Of a stretch of DNA of 23,869 bases, positions 13,777 to 21,787 are shown in pieces (positions within the stretch are counted from its first letter, which is position 1; the number at the start of each line of letters is the position of its first letter). Source of the stretch: a bacterium (GTDB taxonomy: Bacteria > Chloroflexota > Dormibacteria > UBA8260 > Bog-877); assembly GCA_021817025.1 (NCBI GenBank), contig JAKAWF010000020.1, forward strand, positions 1 to 23,869. The letters are read 5' to 3'. The position numbers were made by a program, and so were the translations under genes. The notes beneath the pieces were generated by a model. The model ran no database searches, was not told the DNA's origin, and saw only the letters and a program-made list of their open reading frames with translations.

Positions 13777-14539
13777 AGCGCTGCCGGAGCTGCAGATAGA
13801 TCCGCTCCAGGAAGTCCACCGGGTCCTCGGCGGCGGCCCGCGTGAGCGACGGCCCCACCCGAACGCCCAGGGCGGCGACGAGATCGTCCGCGAGCTGCCG
13901 GCGCCGCTCCGAGGTGAGTCCGGGTCGGGAGAAGAAGTCCTGAAGCAGGTCGAGGTCGAACTTCCCGCAGCGCTCCAGGCCCGGAATCGGCGACCCCGGG
14001 TCGCGCCCGGCCGTCACCACCGGCCGCAGCGGCGGGCCGCCATCGCGCCCGAGCCGCCGCAGGCCACGATCGTGGACGACCACGGTCCCGGCCGCCAGAT
14101 CGCCCAACCGTCGCGGTTGGCGGCCGGCGAACATGGTCACCACCCCGATCCCGTAGAGGAACGGGAGGAAGTCCACGATCCTGACCAGGTTGCGGACCAG
14201 GGAGTCGCCCAGCCCGACCGGCACCCCCTGGAGGTCGACCACGCGCAGACCGAACAGCGCCTTGCCGGGGGAACGGCCCCCCGTGGTCACCTCGCAGACC
14301 ACGTAGTAGAGCAGGGGGACCACGGAAGCGACCACCACCACCACGATCAGGGTGGGGCCCGCCACCGCTGCCGAGACCGAGATCAGCGCCAGGCCGAGGG
14401 CCCCCGCGAGCAGCCCGAGGATGATGATGAGCAGGATGCAGGAGTCGACCGCCGCGGCGAGTCCCCGCGAGCCGATCCCGGCCACGGGCTGGGATATGGT
14501 CAGGCTCTCGGGCGTGCGGTACTCGAAGCCCTCCATCAT
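13763..14539 (-). CDS. RDD-family membrane protein
   Basis: RDD proteins are small multi-helix membrane proteins, some implicated in ion or small-molecule transport. The 258-residue product has GSRGLAAAVDSCILL (the Arg/Asp pair of helix one). Helices then lead into PLLYYVVCEVTTGGRSPGKA, the conserved GKxxFGLRVVD signature, and SLVRNLVRIVDFLPFLYGIG before a further helix and the cytosolic RRLGDLAAGTVVV. An extra hydrophilic C-terminal tail of about 80 residues follows. ATG 14539 is the first of two adjacent ATGs; TACGAT on the same strand lies 11 nt upstream. It is divergent from the SpoIIM-like gene, a pairing common near MoxR/DUF58 clusters. Confidence 0.9.
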   Translation of the reverse strand: MMEGFEYRTPESLTISQPVAGIGSRGLAAAVDSCILLIIILGLLAGALGLALISVSAAVAGPTLIVVVVVASVVPLLYYVVCEVTTGGRSPGKALFGLRVVDLQGVPVGLGDSLVRNLVRIVDFLPFLYGIGVVTMFAGRQPRRLGDLAAGTVVVHDRGLRRLGRDGGPPLRPVVTAGRDPGSPIPGLERCGKFDLDLLQDFFSRPGLTSERRRQLADDLVAALGVRVGPSLTRAAAEDPVDFLERIYLQLRQRFSGS

Positions 14540-14550
14540 GATCGCGCTGA

Positions 14551-14556
14551 ATCGTA
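14551..14556 (-). promoter_or_regulatory. -10 box TACGAT for the RDD gene
   Basis: On the minus strand TACGAT ends 11 nt before ATG 14539. Spacing is slightly longer than at the other leaderless-type starts in the window. Confidence 0.3.
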
Positions 14557-14605
14557 GCTCCGATCGGCTCTCCTTGATCTCGTCCGAGAGACCTGGCGGG
14601 GATCC

Positions 14606-15613
14606 GTGAGGGCCATCGAGGAGTTCGCCGCCGAGCGGCAGCCGCGCTGGGATGAGCTCATCCAGCTGGCTGGAAGCCTGAGGGGGCGGCGCATCCGACG
14701 GGCCTCCGCCGACGACGTGGACAGGCTGGCCGGCCTGGTCAGGCTGATGAGCGGCGACCTCGCCACCGCCCGCCGCGACTACCCGGGCTCGCCCCTGCCC
14801 CCTTACCTGGAGCGGGTGCTGGCGACCGCCCAGCCCCTGCTCTACCGGCGGTCCAGTGCGGGCATCTCCCAGCTGCCTCGGTTCTTCGCGGTGGGGCTGC
14901 CCCGACTCTTTCGGGAGACCGGCGCCTACACCGGTTTCGCCGCCCTCTGCCTGCTGGCGGGCACGGCGGCGGGGTGGGCGGCGGTGGCGCTGCGTCCCGA
15001 TCTGGTGGGTCTGCTGCCGCCCGGCTACCAGGCCAGCCTGACGGCGCGGCACCTGGGCAACCCGGTGGCCCTGAGCGGCCACTTCAGCTCCCAGCTGTCC
15101 GCGTTCATCATCCAGAACAACATCCGGGTGGCGGCCCTGGCCTGTGTCCTGGGCCTGCTCCTGGGCCTGCCCACCGTGGCTCTCCTGCTGGCCAACGGCT
15201 TTCAACTGGGGGCCCTGGCCAGCGCCAGCCACGCCGCGGGCCTGGACCTGCAGTTCTGGGCCCTGATCGTGCCCCACGGGGTGATCGAACTGACGGTGAT
15301 CTGCACGGCGGCGGGAGCGGGACTCCGGCTCGGAGACTCCCTCCTGCGCCCGGGCCTCCAGACCAGGGGCGCCTCCCTGGTGGCGGCCGCGCGGCCGGCG
15401 GTGGAGCTCACCCTGGGCGCGGCCTGCCTGCTGGTGGTGGCCGGCTTGATCGAGGGATTCGTGACCCCGTCGGGACTGCCGCCCTGGAGCAAGCTGCTGG
15501 TGGGGCTGGCGACCGGGGTCGCGCTCTACTCCTGGCTGCTGCTCTCGGGCCGGGCCAAGAGCGGCGGCCGGCCGGGGAGCGCTCTCCCCGCCGAGGTGGC
15601 TCAGTTCGACTGA
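14606..15613 (+). CDS. SpoIIM-like (stage II sporulation protein M family) membrane protein
   Basis: The 335-residue protein has an N-terminal soluble helical domain of about 100 residues and then a polytopic domain. It carries the SpoIIM-family hallmarks FIIQNNIRVAALACVLGLL, LANGFQLGALASA, PHGVIELTVI and a late LIEGFVTPS. In Bacillus, SpoIIM helps peptidoglycan removal during engulfment. Homologues in non-sporulating bacteria usually sit beside RDD, MoxR, DUF58, DUF4129 and DUF4350 genes, as here, and their role is not established. GTG 14606 follows a G-rich tract (GGCGGGG). No sporulation genes are visible, so sporulation should not be inferred. Confidence 0.9.
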   Translation: MRAIEEFAAERQPRWDELIQLAGSLRGRRIRRASADDVDRLAGLVRLMSGDLATARRDYPGSPLPPYLERVLATAQPLLYRRSSAGISQLPRFFAVGLPRLFRETGAYTGFAALCLLAGTAAGWAAVALRPDLVGLLPPGYQASLTARHLGNPVALSGHFSSQLSAFIIQNNIRVAALACVLGLLLGLPTVALLLANGFQLGALASASHAAGLDLQFWALIVPHGVIELTVICTAAGAGLRLGDSLLRPGLQTRGASLVAAARPAVELTLGAACLLVVAGLIEGFVTPSGLPPWSKLLVGLATGVALYSWLLLSGRAKSGGRPGSALPAEVAQFD

Positions 15614-15619
15614 TAGGAT
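15614..15619 (+). promoter_or_regulatory. -10 box TAGGAT for ispH (leaderless-type)
   Basis: TAGGAT immediately follows the SpoIIM-like stop codon and ends 6 nt before ATG 15626, predicting transcription from the start codon itself. No Shine-Dalgarno is present. Confidence 0.5.
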
Positions 15620-15625
15620 CGAAGC

Positions 15626-16561
15626 ATGGAGGTGGTCAAGATCCGGCCTCGCGGCTACTGCCACGGGGTGGTGGAGGCGATCCGGGCCCTGCGGCTGGCG
15701 TCCGAACAGCATCCCGACGAGCCAGTCGTGATGCTCGGCCATCTGGTCCACAACGAGCACGTCACCCGCGAGTTCGCCGACCGGGGAGTGCGCTTGGTCG
15801 ACGCCCCCTCCCGTCTGGAGGCTCTCGACCAGGTCGACCGGGGCACGGTGGTGCTGACCGCCCATGGGGTTTCGCCCGAGGTCAAGGCCCGGGCCCTGGC
15901 CAAGGGGCTGAACGTGGTGGACGCCACCTGCACCGACGTGATCCGCACCCACGACCTGGTGCGGCGCCTCAGTGAGGACGGGTACACGATCGTCTACATC
16001 GGGAAGATCGGGCATCCCGAGCCCGAGGGGGTGCGCGGAGAGGCCCCGGAGGCACTCCATCTGGTGGAGTCGGTCGCCGACGTGGACCGGCTCGACATAA
16101 GCGCCGACAAGCTGGCGGTCACCACCCAGACCACCCTCTCCGTGTGGGACACCCAGGCGATCATCGCCCGCCTGGAGGAGCGCTTCCCGCACATCGAGGT
16201 CCACAACGAGATCTGCAGCGCCACCCAGGAACGGCAGCAGGCGGCGGTGGAGGTGGCGGCGAGCTGTGACGTGGTGATCGTGGTGGGCAGCTCACGCAGC
16301 AGCAACAGCCAGCGGCTGGTGCAGGTGGTCCGGGAGCTCGCCCACCGCCCCGCTCATCTGGTGGACACGGCGGCCGAGCTGCGGCCGGACTGGTTCAAGG
16401 GAATGCGACGGGTGGGGGTGACCTCAGGCGCCTCGACGCCAACCCAGATCACCCGGGAGGTGGTGGCGGCGCTGGAGGCGATGGAAGCGCCGGCGGCCGA
16501 GGCGCTCACAGCGCCCCGCGGCCCTTCAGCTCGAGATAGCGGTTCAGCAAGGCTGGGCTGA
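15626..16561 (+). CDS. ispH: 4-Hydroxy-3-methylbut-2-enyl diphosphate reductase
   Basis: IspH is the iron-sulfur enzyme that makes IPP and DMAPP in the last step of the MEP isoprenoid pathway. The 311-residue protein has the three cluster cysteines Cys12 (RGYCHGV), Cys102 (DATCTDV) and Cys197 (NEICSAT). It also has the substrate residues in GHLVHNEHV, LTAHGVS, KIGHPEPEG, the GSSRSSNSQRL loop and VTSGASTP. The last 20 or so residues run beyond the usual end and read into the 3' end of the convergent DUF58 gene (56-bp overlap). It would supply prenyl precursors for enzymes such as the UbiA-like protein. Confidence 0.96.
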   Translation: MEVVKIRPRGYCHGVVEAIRALRLASEQHPDEPVVMLGHLVHNEHVTREFADRGVRLVDAPSRLEALDQVDRGTVVLTAHGVSPEVKARALAKGLNVVDATCTDVIRTHDLVRRLSEDGYTIVYIGKIGHPEPEGVRGEAPEALHLVESVADVDRLDISADKLAVTTQTTLSVWDTQAIIARLEERFPHIEVHNEICSATQERQQAAVEVAASCDVVIVVGSSRSSNSQRLVQVVRELAHRPAHLVDTAAELRPDWFKGMRRVGVTSGASTPTQITREVVAALEAMEAPAAEALTAPRGPSARDSGSARLG

Positions 16562-17810
16562 TCCCCTCGGGGCCGCTGTCCACGCTGAGCACGCCCAGCC
16601 GCCGCAGCTGCAGCAGCGCCCGCTCACGCTCCTCCAGCATCCCCAGGGCGGCCGCCCGACGGTAGAGGGCCCTGTCGTCCAGGGGAGCTCGCAGCCGGGC
16701 GGCCTCCAGGGCCGGATCTCTTTGGGTGACCACCAAGGGCACATGGCGCGGGCGCAGACGGGAGGTCGCCCGGGCCAGCTCGGCAGCCACCTTGGGGTCG
16801 GCCAGATCGGTGAAGATGACGATCAGGGCCCGCGGCCCCTGGCGCTGGCGGAGCTGGGCGATGACCAGCTCCCAGTCAGGGTCGACCAGCTCCGGCCGCA
16901 GGGAGAACAGCCCTTGCAAGAGGCGCGGGTAGTGGCTCCGGCCGGCCCGCAGCGGTACCGCGGCCACCAGTTCCCCGGCCACCGCCAGAGCCCCCACCCG
17001 GTCCCCCCTGAAGAGGGCGACCCAGGCCAGCAGCATGGCCGCGCTGAGAGCGCCGTCCAGCTTGGTGAGGGGCCCACTGCCCCCGGCCATCAGACGCCCG
17101 CAGTCCAGCACCAGCCAGATCGGACGCGACCGCTCGGGTTCGAACTCACTGAGCATGGGTCGGGCCAGCCGGGCGCTGGCCCGCCAGTTGATGCGCCGGA
17201 AATCGTCACCGGCGACGTAGTCCCGCACCCCCTGGAACTCCGTCCCCTCACCGAAGCGACGCCAGCTCCGGACTCCCATCTCCTGGACGGCCCCCCGCCG
17301 GACCAGGGCCTCCCACCTCCCGATCGCCGCCAGGGCGGGATAGACGGCCACCTGTTCCTGAGCGGGGATCGCGGTCTGCCGCCGCCACAGCCCCAACGGT
17401 CCAGTGGTGCGCACCACGATCCGGCCGAAGCTGTGGATCCCACGGACCGTGGGGCGGGCCAGGTACTGGGCTGAGTGCTCCACCTCCGGCGGGAGGCGAA
17501 AGCGAATGGTGGCGCGGCTGACGCTGAGCTCCGGCGGGGCCTCGTCACGGGCCTCGACCCAGGCGGGGCGCCGGAGCCGGGCCCGGAAGTGCAGTTCGAT
17601 CGGGTTGTCGGCGGCCAGGGCCAGGGCGGGAGCGTGGCTGCGATGGGCCTCCCAGTCGGAACTCCCCGGTGCCAGCCACCAGTCGGCGGCGCACGCGACC
17701 AGCCAGACCACCAGGAGCGCCAAGCCGGCTGGTACGAGAGGGCTCCAGCCGGCTCCGGCCAACACCATGGCGACGGTGGCGAGCCCCAGCCAGAGGGCAC
17801 GGGCGGTCAA
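16506..17810 (-). CDS. DUF58 domain membrane-anchored protein
   Basis: DUF58 proteins carry a vWA-like fold and pair with MoxR AAA+ ATPases. The 434-residue product has two N-terminal hydrophobic helices (about residues 5-45), an extended beta-rich middle, and the diagnostic EGTEFQGVRDYVAGDDFRRI motif followed by NWRASAR. A vWA-like region with IWLVLDCGRLM follows, then ALIVIFTDLAD. The TTG start at 17810 lies 9 nt after the MoxR stop; ATG 17768 is a possible internal alternative. It is the last gene of the minus-strand operon and overlaps ispH tail to tail. MoxR/DUF58 modules are thought to assist protein or complex maturation. Confidence 0.93.
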   Translation of the reverse strand: MTARALWLGLATVAMVLAGAGWSPLVPAGLALLVVWLVACAADWWLAPGSSDWEAHRSHAPALALAADNPIELHFRARLRRPAWVEARDEAPPELSVSRATIRFRLPPEVEHSAQYLARPTVRGIHSFGRIVVRTTGPLGLWRRQTAIPAQEQVAVYPALAAIGRWEALVRRGAVQEMGVRSWRRFGEGTEFQGVRDYVAGDDFRRINWRASARLARPMLSEFEPERSRPIWLVLDCGRLMAGGSGPLTKLDGALSAAMLLAWVALFRGDRVGALAVAGELVAAVPLRAGRSHYPRLLQGLFSLRPELVDPDWELVIAQLRQRQGPRALIVIFTDLADPKVAAELARATSRLRPRHVPLVVTQRDPALEAARLRAPLDDRALYRRAAALGMLEERERALLQLRRLGVLSVDSGPEGISPALLNRYLELKGRGAL

Positions 17811-17819
17811 GCGAGCCGC

Positions 17820-18770
17820 CTACCGGGGGACCGGGACCCGGCCCAAGACGCGCGTGATGGCCTCGCGCTCGCCGACCCCCTGCATCTCCGCCTCGGGGCG
17901 GCGCTGGACCCGGTGGCGCAACACCGGCAGGCAGATCTCCTTCACGTCATCGGGCTCGACGAAGTCGCGGCCACTGGCGGCGGCGCGAGCCTTGGAGAGG
18001 TGGACCAGTGCCACCGTGGCCCGCGAGCTCGCCCCCACCGCCAGCTCGGGCGCCTGCCGGGTCGCCTGCACCACCTCGGTCAGATAGGAGAGGACCTCGT
18101 CCGAGACAGTGACCGCCAACACCTCCCGGCGCACCTCCGCCAGGGACTCCCCGGTCAGCACCGGCTCGTTCAGGGCCGAGCTGAGCGCGTGCGGGTCGAA
18201 GCCCCGGTCGACCATCCGGGCCAGCTGCTGCTCCCCTTCCGGAGGCAGGTACGAGATCTCGAGCTTCATCAGGAAGCGGTCGAGCTCGGCCTCCGGAAGC
18301 GGGAACGTCCCCTCCAGCTCGATCGGGTTCTGAGTCGCCAGGACGGTGAAACGGTCACCCAGCGGATAGCTGCGCCCGTCCAGGGTCACCTGGCGCTCCT
18401 CCATCGCCTCCAGCAGGGCGGCCTGGGTCTTGGCCGGGCTGCGGTTGATCTCGTCCGCCAGCAGCAGGTCCGTGAACACCGGCCCCGGGCGCACCTCGAA
18501 GGCGGCCTTGGCCTGGTTGTAGACGACCGTGCCCACGATGTCCGCCGGGAGCAGGTCGGGGGTGAACTGCACCCGGGCGTAGCGGGCATCGGTGAGCCGA
18601 GCCAGGGTCTTGGCCATCAGGGTCTTGGCGGTTCCCGGGAAGCCCTCCAGCAGGACGTGGCCACCGACCACCATCGCCAGCAGGCACAGCTCGAGGTTGT
18701 CGGTGGGCCCGACCAGCACCCGGGACGCCATCTGCAGCAGCCGTTCCCGGGTCTCCGCCAGCTTGGTCAT
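17820..18770 (-). CDS. MoxR-family AAA+ ATPase
   Basis: MoxR ATPases act as chaperone-like factors for partner proteins with vWA/DUF58 domains. The 316-residue protein has Walker A GFPGTAKT at 43-50 and Walker B LLLADE with Asp106-Glu107. NRSPAKTQAALLEAMEERQV follows, then sensor 1 in FTVLATQNPIELEGTFPLPE with the ELDRFLMK box, and a C-terminal helical lid with VGASSRATVAL. ATG 18770 overlaps the DUF4350 stop (ATGA), and DUF58 follows 9 nt after its stop, so all three are translationally linked. Confidence 0.95.
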   Translation of the reverse strand: MTKLAETRERLLQMASRVLVGPTDNLELCLLAMVVGGHVLLEGFPGTAKTLMAKTLARLTDARYARVQFTPDLLPADIVGTVVYNQAKAAFEVRPGPVFTDLLLADEINRSPAKTQAALLEAMEERQVTLDGRSYPLGDRFTVLATQNPIELEGTFPLPEAELDRFLMKLEISYLPPEGEQQLARMVDRGFDPHALSSALNEPVLTGESLAEVRREVLAVTVSDEVLSYLTEVVQATRQAPELAVGASSRATVALVHLSKARAAASGRDFVEPDDVKEICLPVLRHRVQRRPEAEMQGVGEREAITRVLGRVPVPR

Positions 18771-19924
18771 TTCTCGGGCACCTCGGATTGGGGGGATGAA
18801 GGAACCGCTCCGGCCAGCTCGCGCTCCAGGCGATCCGCGCTCCGGACCAGCTCCCTTAGTCTCGTCTGTTCCACGCCCTGGGTGGAAGCCGCCGCCAGCT
18901 GCGCCAGCAACGCGGTCAGTCGGAGGCCGGCCGGGGACGAGCCTTCGGCGGCCGAGCGGACCAGTTCCGGGCCAGCGCGAGCTCGCAGCTCCTCCAGGTA
19001 GTGGCCCGCCACCGCCCTGCGGTCTCGCGTTCTCGAGTACAGCTGCGCCAGCGCGTCGAGCTGCTCCTCGGTGGTGCGCACCGCCACCAGCTCTGGCGGC
19101 GGCAGCGGCCTGCCCAGGCGGCGCCCGCTGCTGGCCAGGAAGAGCAGGCTCACGCCGGCGACCAGGAGCGTGGCCAGGCCGAGCGGAGTGCCCATCAGGA
19201 GGGCGGCCGCTCCGTCCCCCAGGCTGTAGCCGTGGTGGATCTCATCGAAGACCACCTTGTGACCGGTGCTGGCGGCGGTCGCCAGCACCGCGAAGAGGGC
19301 ATCCTGACCCTGGCGCAGCCCGCCGTTGGAGATGGGGGATTCGGAGCCGAGGACGACGGCGCGGCCCCGACCCAACTGCTCGAGCAGCGCCACCGGATCC
19401 TGGACCGGCCCCAGCAGCGGCAGAGTGGTCGCGCCCGCGGACCCCAGGCCCGAAGCCGGGCCGGTCTCCACCAGCAGCCGCGGCTGGCCCCCCAGTGGCA
19501 GCGACTCCCGCCACGAGCCGCCCGGGACTGTGGCCCTCTGGCTCAGGCCGAGGGCGGCCAGCACCGGGCCGTCGACGGTGGCGGTGCCCAGGGCGTACAG
19601 CAGGGTCCCGCCGCCGCGCACGAATCTCACCATCCCATTGATCTGGACTGAGGTGAAGGCAACCGTGGGGGCCGCCTCCACCAGAGTCTCGTCGGAATGG
19701 AGCGCCGCCCGGAAGCCACCCCCGGTGAGCCGGTCCGGCGCGGCGCCCACGGACGCCAACAGGTGGTAGAGCGCCCAGGTGCCCGCCCGGCCGGTGGCGT
19801 AGCTGGATGGGTCGGAGTTGTTGGGTGCCGCGGCGGGGGTGATGAGGATCGCCAGCACCGCTCCCACCACCACCACGATCGCGGGCAGCAGGAAGGGCCG
19901 GCCGCGGGCGTGAGAGGTCCTCAA
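18767..19924 (-). CDS. DUF4350 domain membrane protein
   Basis: The 385-residue protein has an N-terminal helix (LLPAIVVVVGAVLAILI), then an extracytoplasmic domain with SSYATGRAGTWALYHLLASV, the usual DUF4350 opening. It continues with MVRFVRGGGTLLYALG, VLGSESPISNGGL and FDEIHHGY, which precedes a second helix near residue 250. A cytosolic tail of about 120 residues, rich in Arg and Glu helices, closes the protein. The start is TTG 19924, overlapping the DUF4129 stop as TTGA, with GGAGGA 9 nt upstream. Its function is not established; neighbours suggest envelope work with MoxR/DUF58. Confidence 0.88.
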   Translation of the reverse strand: MRTSHARGRPFLLPAIVVVVGAVLAILITPAAAPNNSDPSSYATGRAGTWALYHLLASVGAAPDRLTGGGFRAALHSDETLVEAAPTVAFTSVQINGMVRFVRGGGTLLYALGTATVDGPVLAALGLSQRATVPGGSWRESLPLGGQPRLLVETGPASGLGSAGATTLPLLGPVQDPVALLEQLGRGRAVVLGSESPISNGGLRQGQDALFAVLATAASTGHKVVFDEIHHGYSLGDGAAALLMGTPLGLATLLVAGVSLLFLASSGRRLGRPLPPPELVAVRTTEEQLDALAQLYSRTRDRRAVAGHYLEELRARAGPELVRSAAEGSSPAGLRLTALLAQLAAASTQGVEQTRLRELVRSADRLERELAGAVPSSPQSEVPEK

Positions 19925-20820
19925 GACCCCAGTCCTCCGGCCGCGGCCCGACAGGCGGCGGTGAACTGAGAGCAGCCCTGCCGGCCCGGGTCCCTGCCGC
20001 CGTACACGACCGCGTTGAACTGCGCCACCAGCGGTCTCAGCGCCGGCTCCAGGTCCGCCACCTGGCGGGCTGCCCGCAGCAACTCCGAGTTGGTCCAGCT
20101 GGGGTCGACCTGGAGCACCCGGCGATCGCCAGCGCTGAGCAGGAGGGCCTGGAAGGAAGCTCGGATCGCCTCCCGGAAGCGGCCCTCCAGCAGGAGCTGG
20201 TCGGCACTCGCGAAGAGCCTCTCCGGGCGCACCCTGATCCGCCGCGCGCCCTCCGGCAGCTGGCCCTCGGAGGGCTCGGGGAGGCGGCTGCGCGCGCGCT
20301 GCAGCAGAGCGACTGCGAGCACCGCGCCCCCGCCCAGCAGGAGCAGGGCCAGCAGGCTCCACAGGAGGTTGCCGCCGGCGTGAAAGAGCCGGAGCAGCTG
20401 CTGCTCCACGAAGTTGGCCAGATCCGAGAGCCACGAGCCGCCCTTCGGCGCCGGCCTGCCCAGGCCGGCCAGCTGAGGGCTCGCGTAGACCCGGGCCAGG
20501 GAGCTGCCCACCGCGGCCGCGGACGGTGGGCGGGCGGAGCTGGCAGCCAGCAGCAACTGGAGCTGCCGGCCGGCCTGGGCCTGCCTCCCGGCAGTCAGCT
20601 CGGAGGCGATCAGCCCGGCAGCGGGAACGGCCTGATCGACGCTCCGAAGGTCGTTCGCGGCCAGGCCGACCTGACCGTGCTGGAGAGCGGCCTGGGCCTG
20701 GAGCAGGGTGGCGGTGGGATCGACAGGAGCGGCGGCGAAGACGGCCATGGGGGTCGCGGCCAGGCCCGCGCCCACCAGCGCGAAGATGGTGATGCGGCTG
20801 AGGCGGCCGCCCGGGCTCAA
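19921..20820 (-). CDS. DUF4129 domain membrane protein
   Basis: The 299-residue protein has a signal peptide (RITIFALVGAGLAATPMAVFA), a helical extracytoplasmic region of about 130 residues rich in Ala/Gln, one membrane helix (LLWSLLALLLLGGGAVLAVALL), and a cytosolic C-terminal DUF4129. The latter shows ADQLLLEGRFREAIRASFQA, TNSELLRAAR and a FNAVVYGGRDP end that is typical of the family. The start is TTG 20820, overlapping the previous gene's stop as TTGA, which makes a second non-ATG coupled start in the operon. Some homologues fuse this domain to a transglutaminase; none is present here. Confidence 0.88.
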   Translation of the reverse strand: MSPGGRLSRITIFALVGAGLAATPMAVFAAAPVDPTATLLQAQAALQHGQVGLAANDLRSVDQAVPAAGLIASELTAGRQAQAGRQLQLLLAASSARPPSAAAVGSSLARVYASPQLAGLGRPAPKGGSWLSDLANFVEQQLLRLFHAGGNLLWSLLALLLLGGGAVLAVALLQRARSRLPEPSEGQLPEGARRIRVRPERLFASADQLLLEGRFREAIRASFQALLLSAGDRRVLQVDPSWTNSELLRAARQVADLEPALRPLVAQFNAVVYGGRDPGRQGCSQFTAACRAAAGGLGS

Positions 20821-21755
20821 GCCGAACCAGGTCCCAGGGAGATCTGCTGAGCGAGCAGCTCCAGGTCGAAGGCCTCCTTGCGGACCCGCAGATCGAAGTA
20901 GAGGAGGGTCAGCCCCGACGCCAGGATGGGAGCGGTCAGGACCGCCACGACCAGGGTGCTGACGTCGCCAACCACCGTGCCGGTCGGGGACTGGGCCCCT
21001 CCGGCCAGCCCGACCAGGATCCCGATGACGATGCCCAGGGCCAGCCCGATGAGAAGCTCGACCAGAATCAGCGAGACCAGGACCCCGAAGGCGCGCCCGG
21101 CGTGGCCGGCGGTGAGCTTCCAACTGCGCTGGATCGCCTCCCGGGGGCCGAGCCCCTCAAGCACCAGAGCCGGCGTGGCCACCACCAGCCGGACGTAGAC
21201 CACGATCGCGGCCACCAGCCCGACCAGGACCACCAGTACCGCGAGGACCCCCCCGCCCCTGCCCAAGAGCGTGATCAAGAGCAGCGCCACCAGCCCCAAG
21301 ACGATCAGGGCCGCCGCCGTCAGCACCAGATAGATGAGCCCCAGCAGGACCAGCGACCCCCAGCGCCGGATCGCAAAGCGGTAACAGTCACCGGCGGAGG
21401 TCCGGACGCCGAGGAAGCGGTCCGCGACCGCCTTGGTGAAGGCGGCGGTCTGGAGGGGCACCACCACCGCGATGGTGATCACCATCAGGACCGCCGCGAT
21501 TACCAGCAGCCCCACCAGCGCCACCAGGAGCGTGTGCAGCTCGGCTGGGGTGAGTGGCTTGCCGGCGGTGCTGTGCAGGGTCCGACTCGGAGCCGTCAGG
21601 CCCAGGAGGTCGGCGACCACTTGATAGGGCACCTGAACCAGCGCGATCACGGCCAGGAAGAGCCAGAAGTTCTGGCGGTAGAGGCTGAAGACGGTGTCGA
21701 TGAGTTCGGTCACCCGCAGGGGGCGAAGCCGGAGCGCCGGTGGAGACGACTGCAT
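20817..21755 (-). CDS. Polytopic membrane protein (glycerophosphodiesterase membrane-domain-like)
   Basis: The 312-residue protein starts with LRPLRVTELIDTVFSLYRQN, the N-terminal amphipathic segment typical of the membrane domains that accompany glycerophosphoryl diester phosphodiesterases and related stand-alone proteins. About six or seven helices follow, with a VVATPALVLEGLGPREAIQR loop and the SWKLTAGHAGRAFGVL pattern diagnostic of the family. No phosphodiesterase domain is attached. ATG 21755 is chosen over upstream in-frame starts because the conserved segment begins within 10 residues and TAGGCT lies 7 nt upstream. It is the first gene of the five-gene minus operon. Confidence 0.88.
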   Translation of the reverse strand: MQSSPPALRLRPLRVTELIDTVFSLYRQNFWLFLAVIALVQVPYQVVADLLGLTAPSRTLHSTAGKPLTPAELHTLLVALVGLLVIAAVLMVITIAVVVPLQTAAFTKAVADRFLGVRTSAGDCYRFAIRRWGSLVLLGLIYLVLTAAALIVLGLVALLLITLLGRGGGVLAVLVVLVGLVAAIVVYVRLVVATPALVLEGLGPREAIQRSWKLTAGHAGRAFGVLVSLILVELLIGLALGIVIGILVGLAGGAQSPTGTVVGDVSTLVVAVLTAPILASGLTLLYFDLRVRKEAFDLELLAQQISLGPGSA

Positions 21756-21762
21756 CCGCTGC

Positions 21763-21768
21763 AGCCTA
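21763..21768 (-). promoter_or_regulatory. -10 box TAGGCT for the five-gene operon (leaderless-type)
   Basis: On the minus strand TAGGCT ends 7 nt before ATG 21755, with TG directly before it. It predicts a leaderless first cistron for the membrane protein/DUF4129/DUF4350/MoxR/DUF58 transcript. Confidence 0.45.
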
Positions 21769-21787
21769 CACGAAAGCGACCGCCCCG

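Noticed and set aside
14606..15613. SpoIIM-like protein as evidence that the organism sporulates
   Set aside because: SpoIIM-family proteins are common in non-sporulating bacteria beside MoxR/DUF58 genes, and no other sporulation gene is present.
13763..16204. Very long minus-strand open frame extending the RDD gene upstream by about 550 codons
   Set aside because: The upstream part is antisense to the SpoIIM-like and ispH genes, has low-complexity Gln/Gly/Arg content and no motifs; long antisense frames are common in high-GC DNA.
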